Assembly (NCBI RefSeq): GCF_032854445.1
Contig: NC_088302.1
Span: forward strand, 54,654,046 to 54,718,045
From: Liolophura sinensis
Lineage: Eukaryota > Mollusca > Polyplacophora > Chitonida > Chitonidae
Length of the DNA: 64,000 nucleotides
Direction of reading: 5' to 3'
Position numbers and translations under genes: made by a program. The notes below the pieces were generated by a model. That model ran no database searches. It was not told the origin of the DNA and worked only from the letters and a program-made list of their open reading frames with translations. Below are positions 13,895 to 27,260 of this stretch, one piece after another. Each line of letters starts with the position of its first letter. Position 1 is the stretch's first letter.

Positions 13895-15213
13895 CTAGGG
13901 CTTACTTACTACAGCAGGGGCCAATCAAGTGTCATTAGACCTTCTAGGGCTTACTTACTACAGCAGGGGCCAATCAAGTGTCATTAGACCTTCCAGGGCT
14001 TACTTACTACAGCAGGGGCCAATCAAGTGTCATTAGACCTTCTAGGGCTTACTTACTACAGCAGGGGCCAATCAAGTGTCATTAGACCTTCTAGGGCTTA
14101 CTTATTACAGCAGGGGCCAATCAAGTGTCATTAGACCTTCTAGGGCTCTCTTACTACAGCAGGGGCCAATCAAGTGTCATTAGACCTTCTAGGGCTCACT
14201 TACTACAGCAGGGGCCAATCAAGTGTCATTAGACCTTCTAGGGTTTACTTACTACAGCAGGGGCCAATCAAGTGTCATTAGACCTTCTAGGGTTTACTTA
14301 CTACAGCAGGGGCCAATCAAGTGTCATTAGACCTTCTAGGGCTTACTTACTACAGCAGGGGCCAATCAAGTGTCATTAGACCTTCTGATGCTTACTTACT
14401 ACAGCAGGGGCCAATCAAGTGTCATTAGACCTTCCAGGGCTTACTTACTACAGCAGGGGCCAATCAAGTGTCATTAGACCTTCTAGGGCTTACTTACTAC
14501 AGCAGGGGCCAATCAAGTGTCATTAGACCTTCTAGGGCTTACTTACTACAGCAGGGGCCAATCAAGTGTCATTAGACCTTCTAGGGCTTACTTACTACAG
14601 CAGGGGCCAATCAAGTGTCATTAGACCTTCTAAGGCTTACTTACTACAGCAGGGGCCAATCAAGTGTCATTAGACCTTCTGATGCTTACTTACTACAGCA
14701 GGGGCCAATCAAGTGTCATTAGACCTTCTAGGGCTTACTTACTACAGCAGGGGCCAATCAAGTGTCATTAGACCTTCTAGGGCTTACTTACTACAGCAGG
14801 GGCCAATCAAGTGTCATTAGACCTTCTAGGGCTTACTTACTACAGCAGGGGCCAATCAAGTGTCATTAGACCTTCTAGGGCTTACTTACTACAGCAGGGG
14901 CCAATCAAGTGTCATTAGACCTTCTAGGGCTTACTTATTACAGCAGGGGCCAATCAAGTGTCATTAGACCTTCTAGGGCTCTCTTACTACAGCAGGGGCC
15001 AATCAAGTGTCATTAGACCTTCTAGGGCTCACTTACTACAGCAGGGGCCAATTAAGCGTCATTAGACCTTCTAGGGCTTACTTACTACAGCAGGGGCCAA
15101 TCAAGTGTCATTAGACCTTCTAGGGCTTACTTACTACAGCAGGGGCCAATCAAGTTTCATTAGACCTTCTAAGGCTTACTTACTACAGCAGGGGCCAATC
15201 AAGTGTCATTAGA
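13895..15213. repeat. 49-bp minisatellite, about 27 copies
   Basis: Highly homogeneous array of a 49-bp unit containing CAGCAGGGGCCAATCAAGTG and TCATTAGACCTTCTAGGGC. Variants (CTCTCTTACT, GGTTTACTT, TTCTGATGCTT) recur in blocks, for example the ATTACAG / CTCTCTTACTACAG / CTCACTTACTACAG run near 14100-14210 and again near 14935-15045. This indicates multi-unit segmental duplication within the array. Confidence 0.98.
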
Positions 15214-15665
15214 CCTACACTGACTGGCATCTGAACCATTTTTACAGATATTCTTCTTAAATAACTCCCCCACCCCCACCCCTCAAAAATAGCTTTGACT
15301 GAGCTATAATCAGTGTTTTTCCTTGTAAAATGAAGATAAATTATTACAATTTTCAACAAGTGCATATCAAGAGTGAGATAATATATGGGTTTCAGGATAT
15401 TAAGACATCTGACATTTGTTACGGGGTTATCACTGATGGTTCAGAACTAACTAGAGCAGGTACAAATGTACATGTACCTACTGAGGACAACCTGATCCGT
15501 TTGGCCCAAACACACAAAAACAGTAAAGCCCACATCATTGGTATTGGCAGAACTACTAAGCTGCTGCTTATGATGATTGTTCTAACAAGTGATACCAGCA
15601 AACAAATGCCTTCTTCCTATGGCAACAAGCAACTCTTATCTGAAGGTTCTACTGTTATATTTTTA
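15214..15665. other. Unique spacer between two minisatellites
   Basis: A 113-codon plus-strand open frame (15330-15671) is present but shows no recognised domain, and its composition does not separate it from chance. Confidence 0.5.
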
Positions 15666-16355
15666 TACTAAATCTCCTTTGACAATCTAGTACCAGATCT
15701 CCATTGACAATCCAGTACCAGATCTCCTTTGACAATTCAATACCAGATCTCCTCTTACAATCCAATACCAGATCTCCTCTGACAATCCTATGCCAGATCT
15801 CCTTTGACAATTCAATACCAGGTCTCCTCTGACAATCCAATACCACATCTCCTCTTATAATCCAATGCCAGATCTCCTCTTATAATCCAATACCACATCT
15901 CCTGCGACAACACAGTCCCTGATCTCCTCTGACAATCCAATACCAGATCACCTCTGACAATCTAATACCAGATCTCCTCTTACAATCCAATACCAGATCT
16001 CCTCTGACAATCCAATATGACATGTCCTTTGACAATCCAATGCCAGATCTCCTGATAATCCAATGCCAGATCTCTTCTGACAATCCAATACCACATCTCC
16101 TTTGACAATCCAATACTAGATCTCCTCTGACAATTCAGTACCAGATCTCCAGTGACAATTTATTACCAGATCTCCTCTGACAATCCAATACAACATGTCC
16201 TTTGACAATCCAATGCCAGATCTCCTTTGACAATCCAACACCAGATCTCCTTTGACAATCCAATACAACATGTCCTTTGACAATCCAATGCCAGATCTCC
16301 TTTGACAATCCAATACAAGATCAACCAAGTCCAATATTCATAGATCTCCTTTTAC
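15666..16355. repeat. 25-bp minisatellite, about 26 copies
   Basis: The unit is approximately AGATCTCCTCTGACAATCCA ATACC, 25 bp, with more divergence between copies than in the neighbouring arrays. Almost every unit carries the palindrome AGATCT. Confidence 0.95.
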
Positions 16356-18371
16356 AATCCAATGAAGATCTAACTAGGCTAAGACTAAAGCGATTTACTA
16401 CTTGTATCAAATGATTTTAAATGGACTGAAGTAGAATTATATAATGTTGAAATGTCTTAAAAGGCAATCCCTGCCATCCAGGACAGGATCTACAGGACTA
16501 CAAAAACAATCTGAAACTAGAACTGCAAAGCAGTTTTGCCTCGGGTCCGTGTCCTTTGTTGTTGTAGTTAACTTCCTACCCTATTAAATAGGAGACAACA
16601 TACTATTATCTTAGCACACAATTGCCTAGTGAAATCATGAACAGTACAGCGCAAGTCAACAGATTTTATATCTGTTCATATGCAGTCTAACTCAATGCTA
16701 AACCAATGGAGCTTGGATGCATTTTGAACAAAACAGTCGTGTCATTTAAATGCTTGTTAGGAGAAACTACTAACGGTAGCTCAAATCTGTTGGCACAATA
16801 TGGAAAGGGTATGTCTAGGTCTACAGCTTTCAGATTTTTGGCTACCATACATCTCGAGCTACAGTCCACTGAAATTATGTAACTAATCTTATTTTTTGAC
16901 TATATCTCAAGAAGTTACAAAGACAGACAAAAAAATTAAAGCAAATTCGGAATCAGCAAACTGAAATACACCAAAATATTAAATTTGAAAACTGGTGACA
17001 TTACAACATTGACCAATTGCGAGTTTCCACACTATTTTCCCCTAATAATCCAAACGAAAACAGGTGTTCCGCAGGACTACCTGTGTGGAACCCTAAGAAA
17101 ATGACAATATTAACACTCAAATATCTGGTGAAATCCTTGCTAAAAGCAAGCAGTCTGATTTTAACTGTCACAAGGGGCAATATACATTGCATATCAATGT
17201 GGAACAGCAGGGCCTTCTCTTGGTTTTATGTTCTGACCAGACAAAATATATTCCACAGTAGAAATGCACATCTTGAACCTATTACAGTGTGGCTTTGAAC
17301 TCTCTCACCCTACATTACTAGGGGCAGTCACAGCATACGCATACCGACACCATAAGCCATGTCCAAAACCAACCAGCTACGGCCATGTGGATGAATGAGC
17401 CAGACCGACAGGCGACCCTCACACAACAGCCATGTGCACATGGGTCAAAGTGTGCCGGTAATTAGATAGGTGCACTAATACTGCAGGGGAAGTCAGAAAG
17501 TGAACAGCTGGGCAGGAAGGTATAGCAGAGATCTGGCACAGAGGCAGGCCTTTAGCTGTACAGGAAGACAGGGGATGGTGGCCACAGGGGCAGGTCTATT
17601 ACAATAATCAGTTTACCGTCTAGCACTGCCAATAAGCACATAACGGCCCAGAGCAATCAGAATCAATGGACCAGGCAGAGAAAGCTACTGATATTGGCTA
17701 GAAATGCCACTTTCTCCTAAGTTTGAACCACTTGTGCAGGTGGGTTTTTTTTTTTTATCTTGAACTGATGTACTTCTGTCATTCCATGGTTATAAGTTCA
17801 TATGCACTCCAGCCATCAGATACTCACAAACCACAGACTTCCCAGAAATCCATCAAAGAGTTGGATCTAAACCACAGATGTTTTGTGGTTCGTAAATCAT
17901 AGATTTGCAACAACTCCAGCAAAAGAGTTGGATTCAAAATCATAAATGTAGAAATTAAAGAGTTCACCAGATTCAAACTTAATATTGGGATTTACACTGC
18001 AAACCCATTAATTCCACCAAAAAATTACTTCTAAATGTATAAATTCCATTTGTACTGCTAAGTCTATCCAACAGTAACTTAGTTACTACATGCATATATA
18101 GACATATGTTGTGTATCAAACGAAGTAAAAGCAAAATTAGGACTTTTCACCATATTGGCTGTAATTAACAAACCTCAATTAAGAAATGATTTTACCATTC
18201 AATGTCAACTCTGAATTCCTAACTAGCAGATACTACATTAAATTCCATCTTTAGTCCCCACCCTTCACTACAGCCTCAAACCCCACTTCAACTCCACCCA
18301 ACTCCTATAGCACTACCTGTGACCATATATATGCTATGCATATGCTATTTCCTCAAAAATGATGCTGCACT
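16356..18371. other. No gene recognised
   Basis: Unique AT-rich DNA with a T10 run near 17743. No open frame here has a recognisable domain or convincing splice sites. Confidence 0.5.
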
Positions 18372-18812
18372 ACACGATACTTTTACAAGTGACAAACAAT
18401 TTGACACTACATGATACTTCTACAAGAGGCAAACAATTTGACACTACACGATACTTCTACAAGAGGCAAACAATTTGACACACAAGACACTTTTACAAGA
18501 GGCAAACAATTTGACACTATACAATACTTCTACAAGAGGCAAATAATTTGACACACAAGACACTTTTACAAGAGGCAAACAATTCGACACTATACAATAC
18601 TTCTACAAGAGGCAAACAATTTGACACTACAGATACTTCTACAACAGGCAAAAATTTGACACTATACAATACTTCTACAAGAGGCAAACAATTCGACACT
18701 ATACAATACTTCTACAAGAGGCAAACAATTTGACACTATACAATACTTCTACAAGAGGCAAACAATTTGACACTACAGATACTTCTACAAGAGGCAAAAA
18801 ATTTGACACATA
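18372..18812. repeat. 37-bp minisatellite, about 12 copies
   Basis: The unit contains ACTTCTACAAGAGGCAAACA and ATTTGACACTA. Unit length varies slightly (about 35-37 bp) because of small deletions. Confidence 0.95.
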
Positions 18813-21800
18813 ATCTCAAATTTCATGCCTAACACTTTCTTACTGCAAGAAAACCCCTTCCCCCAGCATCCCTGTTCCCAGTTTGACATGTCCCACAGGG
18901 AGGCCCAGTGGATTTGGGGTATCATGTTACAGTCATCTTAATTTATCTACCAGTTTGACAGATGCACTTTAGCCCATGTGGTTTTAGCTGCCTATCCAAA
19001 CAGTCCACTTTGTCCAGAGGAACACATTTTTATAGCTGGAGACTGGCCTTTGACTTTCCATTCTCTGTCCTGCTGTGTACACAGATCACATTGTAGATTT
19101 ATTCATACAAATTGCTTATGCATGGGTCAGATCAAATGAGCTTTCTCACACAAGGGTACATTCCTAAGAACTAACTGGATACACAAACAACATGTAGTAT
19201 ATGAGACCCAGGACAGCCCTTGAGATCTTGATCAGTGGCCCCTGCAGATTTATGGCCCCCTTGGGATCCACATGAGCATGGTTTGTATTACAAATCCATC
19301 TAATCTTGATTCCACTGCTTGATTTATGATGAGATGTACACTAGAGTCCCAGTTCCTTACATGTTGCCATTGCTTCAGCATAAACACAATATATAGGATC
19401 AAAGCAGTACCAATTCCCACCACATGTAAAACACCCTGTTGGCTACACACTTTGCAATATATACATACATATAAAAATAGCAGCTGTGTATATACACCTA
19501 CAATGTAAGCAGTCAACCTTTCTGAATGTTTATCTCTTCATTTATTTGAGAAATCTGTCTTATTCTGCTGTGTCAGATCTGACAAGTTTGACTCAAGCCT
19601 TATATAAAGTCAGTCCGTCCAAAAAATTTCAATGTAATAGTAGTATAAAATTCTCCTTGAGAGCAGATTGTTTCCACCAAAGTTCTTCTCAGAGCTCAAC
19701 ATGGCTGAGGGTTTTTGGCAGTGCTAGTTACATTATACGTTCTGGTCAATTAGTAGCTGATGGCAACTGTTTGACACAGAAAACAGCCACATACCACTTG
19801 TAAAGAGATTAGGCCATCAGCTGAATTATTCTGAAGTCATTACTCAATTACATGTACATCAAAATGGCCATCTGGTTTGTAAACACAGACACACTCTTCA
19901 TCTCATGAAAAGTACATCAAACTGATAATCTAAGTCAGAAAAAAAAAACATAGGCAAAAACACTCTGCCCATTTCTGATCCTGCTTTCAACATGGACAGA
20001 CTTGAAATATAAGATATGAAACACAACACAAATTACTTTTTCAAAACAAATCATTATAATGAAAATCAATTGACATTTTTTCTGGCAAATGTCTGCATGT
20101 AAAAGTAAATAAGTAACTTGTAAATATGTGTATATCTATAGGTGATAATTTCCAACTGAGGGCAATCTTTATTATGAAAAGTGCACATGTACTAAAACTT
20201 TGATATTATCTGTAAGTATCAGATTGGTTTTCCACCTCATTAACCTAGGATAGCACTGCACGTATCTACAGTTATGTGAATACAGACCAAGCAAGAACAC
20301 ACAGGCCTATACATACTGTGTCCAGTAGTACAGAATATGTTACCATCTCAAGGTCAATTTATAATCTGACTAGGGATTTTCAAAAAAGCCACTATCTGGA
20401 CCTTCACTTGAACAGAAAGGTCAATAGAACAAAATGTCAATTTGAAAACAACATCAAATGAGTATAAAGTCATTTGCATTAAAACAATGTTGCCACTTAC
20501 AGTTCCATGTATGTAGACATATCACAACACTGCTTTCTCCAAATGAGCACAAAGCTGCTTTGAATACGGCCTTGGAACACCAATCAACATATCAATCCAA
20601 TTGTACTAGAAATTATATCATTGAAATGTGTTGGAATAAATCACCAGAGAGTGACATATGACAACTCATTATCCTTTTCACTGAATGTCTAAGTTTATAT
20701 AAATTTCCTTGCTGTCCCTGCTTAGTTACTAAGCTTATTAGCCTTGTCACAACAACATCACTGATGTAATAGTCAATCCCCTTACACTAGCTGTTTTTGC
20801 ATGTGATTATAGTAGTCTTATTACCAAACCAACACACATGTCCATTAGCAGATGGACTAGCAGGCCTTTAATGTTTAAAACAAACACACCTCATTGGAAT
20901 ACTCTGCCTGTTTTGCATTGCCAAACACAGGGCTATATCTGAACTTCTATATTACATGTCCTAGTCCAAACAAGGTTCTTCACAGAAACCTTACATACAC
21001 ACATACACACAGGTGAATGGCATGAATAATGTATGTAACACATCACTTAATGGTCACTTTAAGATGAATACCAAGCCCTCACCAAAACACCTTTCATTAA
21101 ACAGTTCTGTAATAGTAATCAAACATAGATAAACTGTGTTATCTATGCATGTTACATTATATATTCTGTCTGAAGGTGTGAGGTGTTATAACGATCCCTG
21201 TGCAACCCTCCCCCTCCCCCAACTAAAAACAAGTATGCCGTCTCTAGCTCAACAAAATTTTCAAAAAATTTATAAGTCTTGCTTTCTTCACATTTGAACA
21301 CCAATCATTTCATGGATTTTAAATTCTTTGCAGTCTTCAATTTTGGAAAACTTGTCATTCAAGCTTACAAATCATTCACAAATGTCCTACAAGACAGGAA
21401 TTATGGGACATACATTGTCTTCCAAAATGTCAAACAACGGTCACTCAAGTATGAAAAAGCAACAGTTACCCAAGACTGTAACAGCAACCGTCTCCCAAGA
21501 CGGGACTGACAACGGTCTTCCAAGAAGGGATGTCTCCAAAGACTGGACAGACAATTGTTTCCAAACACTGAAATGGTGTCTTCCCAGACTGTAAAGGCAA
21601 CTGTCCCTGCCAAGACTGTAAAGGCAACTGTCTCCCAAGACTGTAATAGCAACTGTCTCACAAGATTGTAAAGGCCAACAACTGTCAACACTGGACAGAC
21701 AACTGCAGTTCAAAAATATGCCAGACCAAAACACAGCATGCAATTGCCTGCTGAAACTGTTCCCATGTGAGAGGCGCGACCTTTACAGTCCAGGGAATTC

Positions 21801-24800
21801 ATTACCAGCCACTGCCATGACATACTCATGAATACTAGATGACCACAATGGACACTTAATGGTAATGGATTAAACATACTGGATTATGCATGAATCCTGG
21901 CCCAGCACATGACATCAAATCCATTACATCTTGAAAGAATCATGTCTACAGTCTATTCTTATTCATACAAACTAATTTTAAGAACTTGACACTAATGGAT
22001 CATTTTATATGCACGAAGGTGTGAGGCAGGTCATTACAATCAAATCAAGTTATAATTCAGCAAAACAAAAACGCAAATATCGAACATGAACTGTTATCAA
22101 TTAATCACACGTTTTTCCATATATGTGTCAAAGACTTCTGACAAAGAGATATTTGATAATTTAAGTTAGCTGTCACTATATACACGTAATGAACCTGAAA
22201 AAAAGGATATGGACTACTTTGAGACATCCATCATTTCCCACACAAACCAAAACATCAGTGACAATGATACCTGTGGCACAGGTGAAAACCTTTATGATTA
22301 CCATCTATACATGTAGGCAAGCGCTACAAGAAAATGTCTGCTACATGTATCATGTTAGAAGCTAACTGTCACTTATCCCCAGGGGTATATGATTTGAGGG
22401 CTACTTAAAGAAATGTCCACTCTTCACAACTAACAGCATGGACCTATTTACACTTATACAAAGTCTAATTATTTTTCTTTTTATAGAATATCAATAAGAT
22501 AGAGGTAGGTGTGTGGCGCAGGTGCTATGTAATTGCCGTCCATGCATCGTATATCACAGAACATATGCTCACAGGATCTACTGTCTCATACGCTTTGGCT
22601 AATCTTATAAGAGTTACCAAGTTTAAGAACCAGACAAATTAACATCAAAAATTTAAGAAGGAAACACATTTTCTGTAAAAGCAATCTTGCAGGGATAAAA
22701 TACGATTCTAAATGTGTTTCGATGAAATGTGAGCAGATAAAGTTTAAGTAGGAGTGCTGCCTAAGATTAACTCCAGGAGAAGAGGACATGAACCCCGCAC
22801 GCCCTTATGTAAAATAATACTACAGCATGGAATGCTTGGAAAAGTATCTGGGGAAAGATTATACAATAAAACCCTTCCTTTTTAGAAACCATGCATGTGG
22901 CCTCTGTAGATCTACAACCCATAACTGCGATACAGAAAAACAGCACAAACCGAACATGTCTAACAGGTTCAAGCAGCCAGCCATCTGTACATTCTACACA
23001 AGTTTGAAAGCGTTCTTTCTGATACAAAACAAACCCCCATTCAGCTCTAAGTGACCCCCCCCCCCCCTCCCACACACACACACACATATGTACACATAGT
23101 ATGTATTGCATAAAGCCATGACTGCTAGAGACAGACAGCTTTTACAATGTCAGTTTTGTGAGTGGCTTTGTTCTCTTGCACACATGGGACAAATCACATT
23201 TGGCATCTCTGACAACTCAAAGCACTAGTGACAAATGATATAACCAAGAATGACTTGGACAACGGAAGGAGAATTAATTGATTTCTTATCTTTAATATGG
23301 AATTTTCATGAAAATCTTAGTCTATACCTATATCCAACCACCTAGACCTGGCACTGAATTAATAGCATGATATCAGATCATCAATTATGCCACATCAGCA
23401 AATACAGAATAGAACTTGTTTACTAGTGAAGATGAAAGGCCCGCAGAGCATGTGGTTAAAGTTTAATTCTTACAAGGGACTATTGTTCACATTGTCCAAA
23501 AAAATTATTGCACTAAACAAATTTTGTGTTAAATCGGTAGTTCTGTTAGCCTTTCATGTATGTATGTACATGTAAAGCAGGTAGCCAGTTTTAACCAGAG
23601 CCTGTAAAGGTCTAATGATTGCTTGATTGATTGATTAACTGTTGCTCAAAGCCTAATTATGCGCTTTACGACAGCAGATCACTAGAGTCTAAAACACTGA
23701 TTATAACTCAGACCTTCTGGATCAGATCAATTGAGTAAATTGACCCTATATATCTGCTTCTGTAAATGCCTTAACACATGGACAATGTTTCACCCATTGC
23801 TTAACTGGTTGTCCCTGTAAAAGACCACTTTCACAAAACTTTGTAAATTATTTATTCCAAAAATTTCTTGAAAATTTCAAAATTTAACAGCCTTACAATG
23901 TGACAATTAAAATATCTGAAGACAAATCGAGAATGAACGACAAAGACAGAACACTGATTTCATGAATGCCCTTCATTGTTAAGTTCTGGACATACATCTC
24001 ATGCACATCCAGGCTTCATAAAAAAAAACATTGTTTGAATTTACATATTTTGTTTCATGTAAAACATTTACTTCTTAATGATGTAAATGTAAACACTAAT
24101 CACATATTTTTAATTAAAGCACCAAGATATGTGTCATAAAGCTGCCTCAGTGAAGCATGCTGCCTCATCTAGCAAACTGACACCATCATTCATGTTTTCC
24201 TAATAAATAATGGCTGGCATATGGAATTCAGATTTCAGTGAACCCTTGGCATTTAGCATGTTTTTTCTATGACAATACTTTACTTCAGGCATCAATACAT
24301 ACATGTAGATTTCCAAAATGTAACTGCTAAAAGCTATCAAGAAATGAGAAGTATTCCCTCCTGTGGAAAGGAAAACCCAGGTTGGTCTATGACTAAGGAG
24401 AGATACTTCAGTCTGACCACAACAGGATGTAAGCCATTGGAAGAAAAGATCGGTACTTCCATATTACTCAAATTCCTAGCCCCAGCTAAACTGCTTACAG
24501 GGGTATACACCAAGTTACCTAAACACTGACACATATTTCTGTAAGGGCCCACACAGACAGGAAATATACACGACAGTACACATTTGTGTTTTGTGGTACT
24601 GCTAGCTACCATGGCAGTGGAAATATCTGTGCCATCAGAAAAGGATATGACGCCCACAGGGAAAGGCACCACACTTCAGTAGTCAAAACTGGTGACCGAC
24701 AAGAACATCATCAAACTTGTATGATGTGCCAGTAAGAAAATGTTCTACTATATGACCATGTTCTGTCTGGTCTACGTGTATGTTCCATTGCTATAAAATG

Positions 24801-25378
24801 GAAAAGGAAGACATGCATTAAAATATTACGTCAATAATTTTTAACTGATGTAAAAAACAGGTGTGGTCAAATGAAGAATTTACAATTTCTGTTCTTTTTA
24901 TTCTGAAAGGCAAAGCAGAGCAAATATACACCCCCCACCCCTAACCCGTGCAAACTTTATCGAGATCACAGGTTCAAAACCTGAAGCTTACTGTCATGCA
25001 CAGGCTTCAGCAGAATACCAGGAATGCGCTTTACACAAGATATAAAGTAGTTAATGATATTAATATATATATTATCAAGGTAATTAACCCACATTCTGTA
25101 GCTGGCAAAGTAAAGAACAGCCCTTACATATATACATCAATGTTGTGAATATGTTTGGGGCTAAATTTTTGAAACATGGAATTAAAATATACTGAATACA
25201 CACACAAAAAAACGCATGATGTCAGCTCTGTAAACAGGAGCATGGAAAATCCATACATATTAATTGGGCTCAGCTCACACCTCACTGTTAACCAGTGAAA
25301 TGTTCAGATTAATTTAAATAATTAATACATTAATTAATTAGTTTATTGGATAATTAATTTAATAATCATCCCACTCAC
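18813..25378. other. No exon recognised; possible first intron or downstream region of the PDZ gene
   Basis: The minus-strand PDZ exon ends with a splice donor at 25379/25378, so at least part of this region should be its intron. I could not find a further PDZ-gene exon. Local features are a degenerate approximately 25-bp repeat with AAGACTGTAAAGGCAACTGT at 21440-21700, and a C-run plus (CA)n stretch at 23046-23095. Confidence 0.45.
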
Positions 25379-26103
25379 CTGGCTCTCTCTGGCCCCTCTC
25401 TCAGCACGCTCTGCCCATTAATGTCCACAATTTCATCACCGATTCTCACCCTGCCATCTCTGTGTGTTAAACTGCCCTCCATTATACCTATCACTTTTAA
25501 CACTGGGTACTGTGAGAAGGCCTGGCCGTCACTGCCCGACCGCCGATGATGGTGAGGTGTCATAACAACAGAGTCCACAACAATACCGATATCCTCACAT
25601 TGAGAAGGGTGAGGATTGTTAACCTGCACCGTAAATATCTGGTCTTTCCGCGGGGGTTTGGCAGGGGGCTGGGCAGGGCGATTGTGGGAGTCACGCGTCT
25701 GATAGCCACCCATCGGTGCGGCCGATGATGCTGGGGCGCCATTGTCAGTACCGTATCCAAGGTCTGATAACTGCGGCTGGACCGTGTACTTGTTGACAGC
25801 TTCACTACCCGTCCTGTCTGAGTTTGAGTGATGACTCCCCTCTAGCACCGGAGAGGCAGGGGCGGTCGTAGCGGCCACGGAACCAAATGTCGGCTGTATG
25901 TAACTTGTGACTAACTTAGGGCGCCTGTTGATAGTAGCTAGGGTCGCCGAGCCGTGGTGTTTCCGATGGTGCCCCTTGTGCATTGATGGCGACGACGACG
26001 ACGCCGGTAGCGAGCACTTACGCTCCACGCCATTCATATGGTCTTTCTTATCCTGGTGATTTGATGACAAAATTTTGTTGAAATAGCTCTTTAGGGCATT
26101 CAT
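25379..26103 (-). CDS. PDZ-domain protein, first coding exon (partial gene)
   Basis: The exon encodes an N-terminus of about 241 residues starting MNALKSYFNKILSSNHQDKK. A long low-complexity segment rich in Ser, His, Pro and Ala follows. A Pro-rich stretch (PPAKPPRK) at about residues 147-154 could bind SH3 domains. A PDZ domain follows from about 155 to 237, recognised from IFTVQVNN, EDIGIVVDSVV in the ligand-loop position, and DGRVRIGDEIVDINGQSV. The start is supported by a purine at -3 (GCCATGA) and by an upstream in-frame stop. The exon ends at a donor reading CAG|GTGAGT, after PERA plus two bases, so the rest lies at lower coordinates or outside the window. PDZ domains usually bind C-terminal peptides in scaffolds at membranes or junctions. 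I cannot name the orthologue. Confidence 0.85.
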
Positions 26104-26112
26104 GGCGATCGC

Positions 26113-26124
26113 TTAAATTTCCAT
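26113..26124 (-). promoter_or_regulatory. Minimal uORF (Met-Glu-Ile-stop) before the PDZ start
   Basis: Reading the minus strand, ATG GAA ATT TAA lies nine bases before the PDZ-gene ATG and in the same frame. It proves that the reading frame does not extend upstream and could reduce or regulate initiation at the main start. Its use is inferred; it assumes this stretch is in the mRNA leader. Confidence 0.6.
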
Positions 26125-26146
26125 GCTGATGTATCAGTTAATCTCA

Positions 26147-26204
26147 GTAACTCCGCATGGCGTTTCTAATGGGGTAACTCCACATGGCGTTTCCAATGGG
26201 GTAA
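26147..26204. repeat. 27-bp direct duplication in the PDZ 5' region
   Basis: Two copies of GTAACTCCGCATGGCGTTTC plus TAATGGG with two substitutions, followed by the start of a third (GTAAAAGG). Confidence 0.9.
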
Positions 26205-27260
26205 AAGGTGTACGATACGCAATCTTTTAAGGCGTCTACATAGCCAAGGCTATCTAATTAACACATTTGTGCAACCCCCGTTTTTCTCTGGAATATGGAA
26301 TTGTAATGACAGTTTTTCACCGGCCGGTGGCAGGTGGTGCTGGCCCAAGGTTGAAGTGAAATAACTGTCAGACTGCACTGCCCCACACTGAATAACTACT
26401 GGTGTCGTCCCTCCACACTGTCCACGGCTGTATATGATACCACGGGGTCATCGCACCGTCACCGCCTCCTAGCACGCTTTGTCAGCTGTCCAACCAAGTG
26501 ACAACACAACGGAGATACCATACACTATAGCAAGCCATTACACCGGACTGCAGGAATCACATGCTTGTGTTGGCACAGCTTGATCGGTCTTTGTTATTTC
26601 TAAAAGCCATTGTGTAACCAAATGATCCACCCTCAGGCGTTCCACTGACCTTGCTTTGGTGATAGAATGAAGAGACGGGGCAGAATGAAAGCGGGAATTC
26701 CCCCTTAATCACATGACTTGCACACTATTCGGTGACTAAGACATGCAACACACACCCCCTTAGCAAGTGTTGCACACTGTCCGAGGCAAAGTGGCGTATA
26801 CTAGACTCCGTGGAAACCTCCAGCCGTTCGATCTCCGGCAGAGACACTGTGAATCTACGATCTCACAGGAAGCCAGCTGCACCCCGTCCAACTTCAGCGC
26901 ATAAAGAGGCCTAGTACAGGCTGACCACGTAGTATATACCAAGAGACAGGCGGACGGCTGAGGCCGGCTTTGATTTCCTCCTCTCACCGTGCCAGCCAAC
27001 CGTTATGTTCGCACAAAGCCAGTCTGTTCCACGGCTATAACCCGATCACAGCTGCTCCTAGTTTCGGCCCTCACCGTTGCCTTGCTAATGCCAACAGACT
27101 GCCGCTGAGGAAGTATGTGGTCCGCGCGAGAGCTGCCAGGAGTGTGCCGAAGACACGGCCTGAAGCAGGCTTTCCCTTAACCTCATGCATACACTAACAC
27201 AAACACTGTATATACTATAGACCAGGTTAGCGTTATCTGTACAGCACGGTCGGTTAGACA
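26205..27260. promoter_or_regulatory. GC-richer upstream region of the PDZ gene, candidate promoter
   Basis: This stretch is clearly richer in G, C and CpG than the surrounding AT-rich DNA (for example around 26400-26500, 26800-26900 and 27060-27170) and lies directly upstream of the minus-strand PDZ start. No TATA box or defined transcription start can be assigned from sequence alone. It may also contain non-coding 5' exon sequence. Confidence 0.4.

Noticed and set aside
15330-15671. 113-codon plus frame
   Set aside because: No recognisable motif and it ends at the start of a minisatellite.
24269-24672. Overlapping plus and minus open frames of 86 and 111 codons
   Set aside because: No domain, no splice support, and both strands are open over the same bases, as expected by chance.
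25546-25805. 60- and 81-codon frames inside the PDZ exon
   Set aside because: Alternate-frame shadows of the PDZ coding exon.
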